6,985 nucleotides of DNA, taken from positions 1-6,985 of the forward strand of contig JANYLL010000238.1 in the NCBI GenBank assembly GCA_025357895.1, read 5' to 3'. Made by a program: the position numbers and the translations under genes. Origin of the DNA: Ignavibacteriota bacterium (lineage in GTDB: Bacteria > Bacteroidota > Ignavibacteria > Palsa-1295). Shown here piece after piece: positions 6,078 through 6,985 of the stretch (its first letter is position 1; each line of letters starts with the position of its first letter). The notes beneath the pieces are model-generated. The model was not told the DNA's origin, made no database searches, and was given only the letters and a program-made list of their open reading frames with translations.

Positions 6078-6728
6078 TCAACTTTTCTTAATCATCTTGA
6101 ATGCATGGCGCCACCCTCCGGTCTTCACACCATAGAGAACCCAAAGAATCGTCATTGGTTCAAGTACCCGTGATCCTTCGATTCCGCCGATATCAATAAC
6201 TGAACTCCAGCCGAAGCCATTCAAAATTTCTATTACTTTCTTTTTTGCATCGCCATCATTGCCGCAAATGAACATATCAGGTGGTCCGTCCGGAAAATCG
6301 GGATTTATCATATCGGGATTCCCGACAATATTGAGCGCCTTGACAACATGTGCTTTTGGAAGTAATCGTTGGATTTGTTCACCGGCGGAATCGGTATGTC
6401 CGACGGTAAGACCTGGCGGCATTCCTTTCGAGAAATCCAGAGGATTTGTAACATCTATCACAACTTTGCCGGAAAAGTTATCAGTTCCTGCAAGTGTAAT
6501 TGCATTTTCCGTTGCAGCACCCAAGGTGCAAATCGCAATAATATCTCCGAATTTTGCAGCTTCGGAAAAAGTCCCGGCTGATGCTTTAGCCCCAACTTCT
6601 TTAATTGCTGCTAAGACTTTATCACTCTTAGCATCGCGTGATCCGATCATCACATCGTATCCTATCCCTTCAAAACCTTTTGCAATGGCTTTACCTACAT
6701 CCCCGGTGCCCAAAATTCCAACTTTCAT
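6078..6728 (-). CDS. NADP-binding F420-dependent NADP reductase-like oxidoreductase (COG2085-like)
   Basis: This 216-residue protein begins with a Rossmann fold: VGILGTGDVGKAIAKGF (3-19) has the GxGxxG glycines G7, G9 and G12. GSRD (29-32), at the end of the second strand, has the Ser-Arg pair that usually favours NADP over NAD. The pattern, with VVIDVTNPLDF (89-99), VVKALNIVGNPDM (128-140) and a C-terminal GGWRHAFKM (204-212), fits the family named NADPH-dependent F420 reductase or NAD(P)-binding protein (COG2085). Many bacterial members occur without evident F420 biosynthesis, so F420 as partner should not be assumed. The substrate is unknown. It stands first in the probable transcription unit with hemB, 20 bp upstream of it. 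Upstream of its ATG lies a purine-rich AAAAAAGAAA 8 nt away, a weak ribosome site. No defects are seen. Confidence 0.85.
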   Translation of the reverse strand: MKVGILGTGDVGKAIAKGFEGIGYDVMIGSRDAKSDKVLAAIKEVGAKASAGTFSEAAKFGDIIAICTLGAATENAITLAGTDNFSGKVVIDVTNPLDFSKGMPPGLTVGHTDSAGEQIQRLLPKAHVVKALNIVGNPDMINPDFPDGPPDMFICGNDGDAKKKVIEILNGFGWSSVIDIGGIEGSRVLEPMTILWVLYGVKTGGWRHAFKMIKKS

Positions 6729-6762
6729 GGATCAGATTTCTTTTTTATTGAAGTGCATATTT

Positions 6763-6791
6763 AACATATTTCCGGTCTCTTTGCGTTGCAA
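6763..6791 (-). promoter_or_regulatory. Possible sigma-70-type promoter for the reductase-hemB unit
   Basis: On the minus strand TTGCAA (6791-6786) and TATGTT (6768-6763) are separated by exactly 17 bp. Each matches the TTGACA/TATAAT consensus at 4 of 6 positions. Transcription would start near 6756 and leave a leader of about 28 nt before the ATG at 6728. The position is sensible but the hexamers are only fair, and organisms of the suspected group often use a different promoter consensus. Confidence 0.35.
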
Positions 6792-6850
6792 TCCCCGCTG
6801 AATTAACAATTCCTTAATACTATGAGAAATAGGTCACTTAACCACCCCTA

Positions 6851-6870
6851 TTATGAATCATTATTCATAA
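6851..6870. repeat. 20-bp perfect inverted repeat in the right-hand intergenic region
   Basis: TTATGAAT (6851-6858) and ATTCATAA (6863-6870) are perfect reverse complements around a CATT spacer. The dyad lies between the leftward reductase gene and the presumed rightward gene beyond the right edge, about 120 bp upstream of the former. Its size and symmetry suit a dimeric helix-turn-helix regulator. It is A/T-rich and has no T-run, so it is not a terminator. Chance cannot be excluded. Confidence 0.45.
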
Positions 6871-6889
6871 AATAATTTTCTATCCGACT

Positions 6890-6919
6890 GTAACATCCAT
6901 CCGAAAATCCCGTTATATT
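6890..6919 (+). promoter_or_regulatory. Possible rightward promoter for a gene beyond the right edge
   Basis: GTAACA (6890-6895) and TATATT (6914-6919) lie 18 bp apart on the plus strand. They match the -35 and -10 consensus at 4 and 5 of 6 positions. Transcription would start near 6926 and run through a G-poor leader (6931-6972) to the AAAGGAG motif. Support comes mainly from the ordered spacing of these elements. Confidence 0.28.
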
Positions 6920-6972
6920 AGACAAGATTTCATAGGACAAATACTCCCAACAATTAAGACACAACACAACTC

Positions 6973-6979
6973 AAAGGAG
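6973..6979 (+). promoter_or_regulatory. Shine-Dalgarno-like AAAGGAG at the right edge
   Basis: AAAGGAG is a near-complete anti-16S match. It is placed so that a start codon would fall at about 6985-6990, just outside the window. It follows an A/C-rich leader that looks unstructured. This suggests a divergently transcribed gene starting right after the window. It is stronger than any ribosome site before the leftward genes. It overlaps an 8-bp palindrome, GGAGCTCC (6977-6984). Confidence 0.4.
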
Positions 6980-6985
6980 CTCCGG

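Noticed and set aside
6259..6801. Plus-strand 180-codon frame opposite the reductase-like gene
   Set aside because: It is antisense to a protein with a clear Rossmann fold. The long opening follows from codon bias of the real gene, and the peptide has no recognisable pattern.
6822..6875. Small plus-strand frame of 17 codons in the right intergenic region
   Set aside because: It has no ribosome site, runs through the inverted repeat, and is no longer than expected by chance.
1..6985. CRISPR array, insertion sequence or attachment site
   Set aside because: No repeat-spacer series, transposase, terminal inverted repeats or target-site duplications were seen. The only tandem array is the 36-bp one before the antitoxin.

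Overview
The window is a bacterial chromosomal segment of ordinary gene density in which every convincing complete gene lies on the minus strand. Transcription order therefore runs from the right end to the left. It carries two enzymes of the C5 (glutamate-derived) tetrapyrrole pathway, HemB and HemL. Between them sit an EmrA/EmrB-type multidrug efflux pair and an RHH-PIN toxin-antitoxin pair. Several gene starts lack a clear Shine-Dalgarno sequence and have A/T-rich upstream sequence. With the character of the Hem proteins, this suggests the Bacteroidota/Chlorobiota/Ignavibacteriota group. That placement is inference from style, not a search result.

Layout in transcription order. (1) 6729-6985: a 257-bp A/T-rich region with a possible promoter for the leftward genes, a 20-bp inverted repeat, and at the extreme right an AAAGGAG motif that may be the ribosome binding site of a rightward gene starting just outside the window. 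(2) 6078-6728: an NADP-binding Rossmann protein of the F420-dependent NADP reductase-like family, followed after 20 bp by hemB (5044-6057). (3) A 164-bp gap, then emrA-like (3749-4879) and emrB-like (2193-3734) genes, 14 bp apart. (4) A 56-bp gap holding four perfectly phased 9-bp direct repeats, then an RHH antitoxin (1876-2136) and a PIN-domain toxin (1475-1879) overlapping by 4 nt. (5) hemL (180-1475), whose ATG overlaps the toxin stop codon as TAATG. (6) 1-179: downstream of hemL, with a possible further leftward gene running off the left edge.

How the genes may work together. HemL makes 5-aminolevulinate from glutamate-1-semialdehyde, and HemB condenses two 5-aminolevulinates to porphobilinogen, so consecutive steps of one pathway flank an apparently unrelated cassette. 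The efflux pair would form an inner-membrane DHA2 transporter with its periplasmic adaptor. No outer-membrane TolC-like partner or local regulator is visible. The toxin-antitoxin pair is fused to hemL by overlapping stop and start codons, so hemL expression is probably tied at least partly to the toxin-antitoxin transcript.

No wholly new system is evident. The most notable signals are the phased 9-bp repeat array in front of the antitoxin, the toxin-hemL overlap, and the long lysine-rich cytoplasmic tail of the EmrA-like protein.
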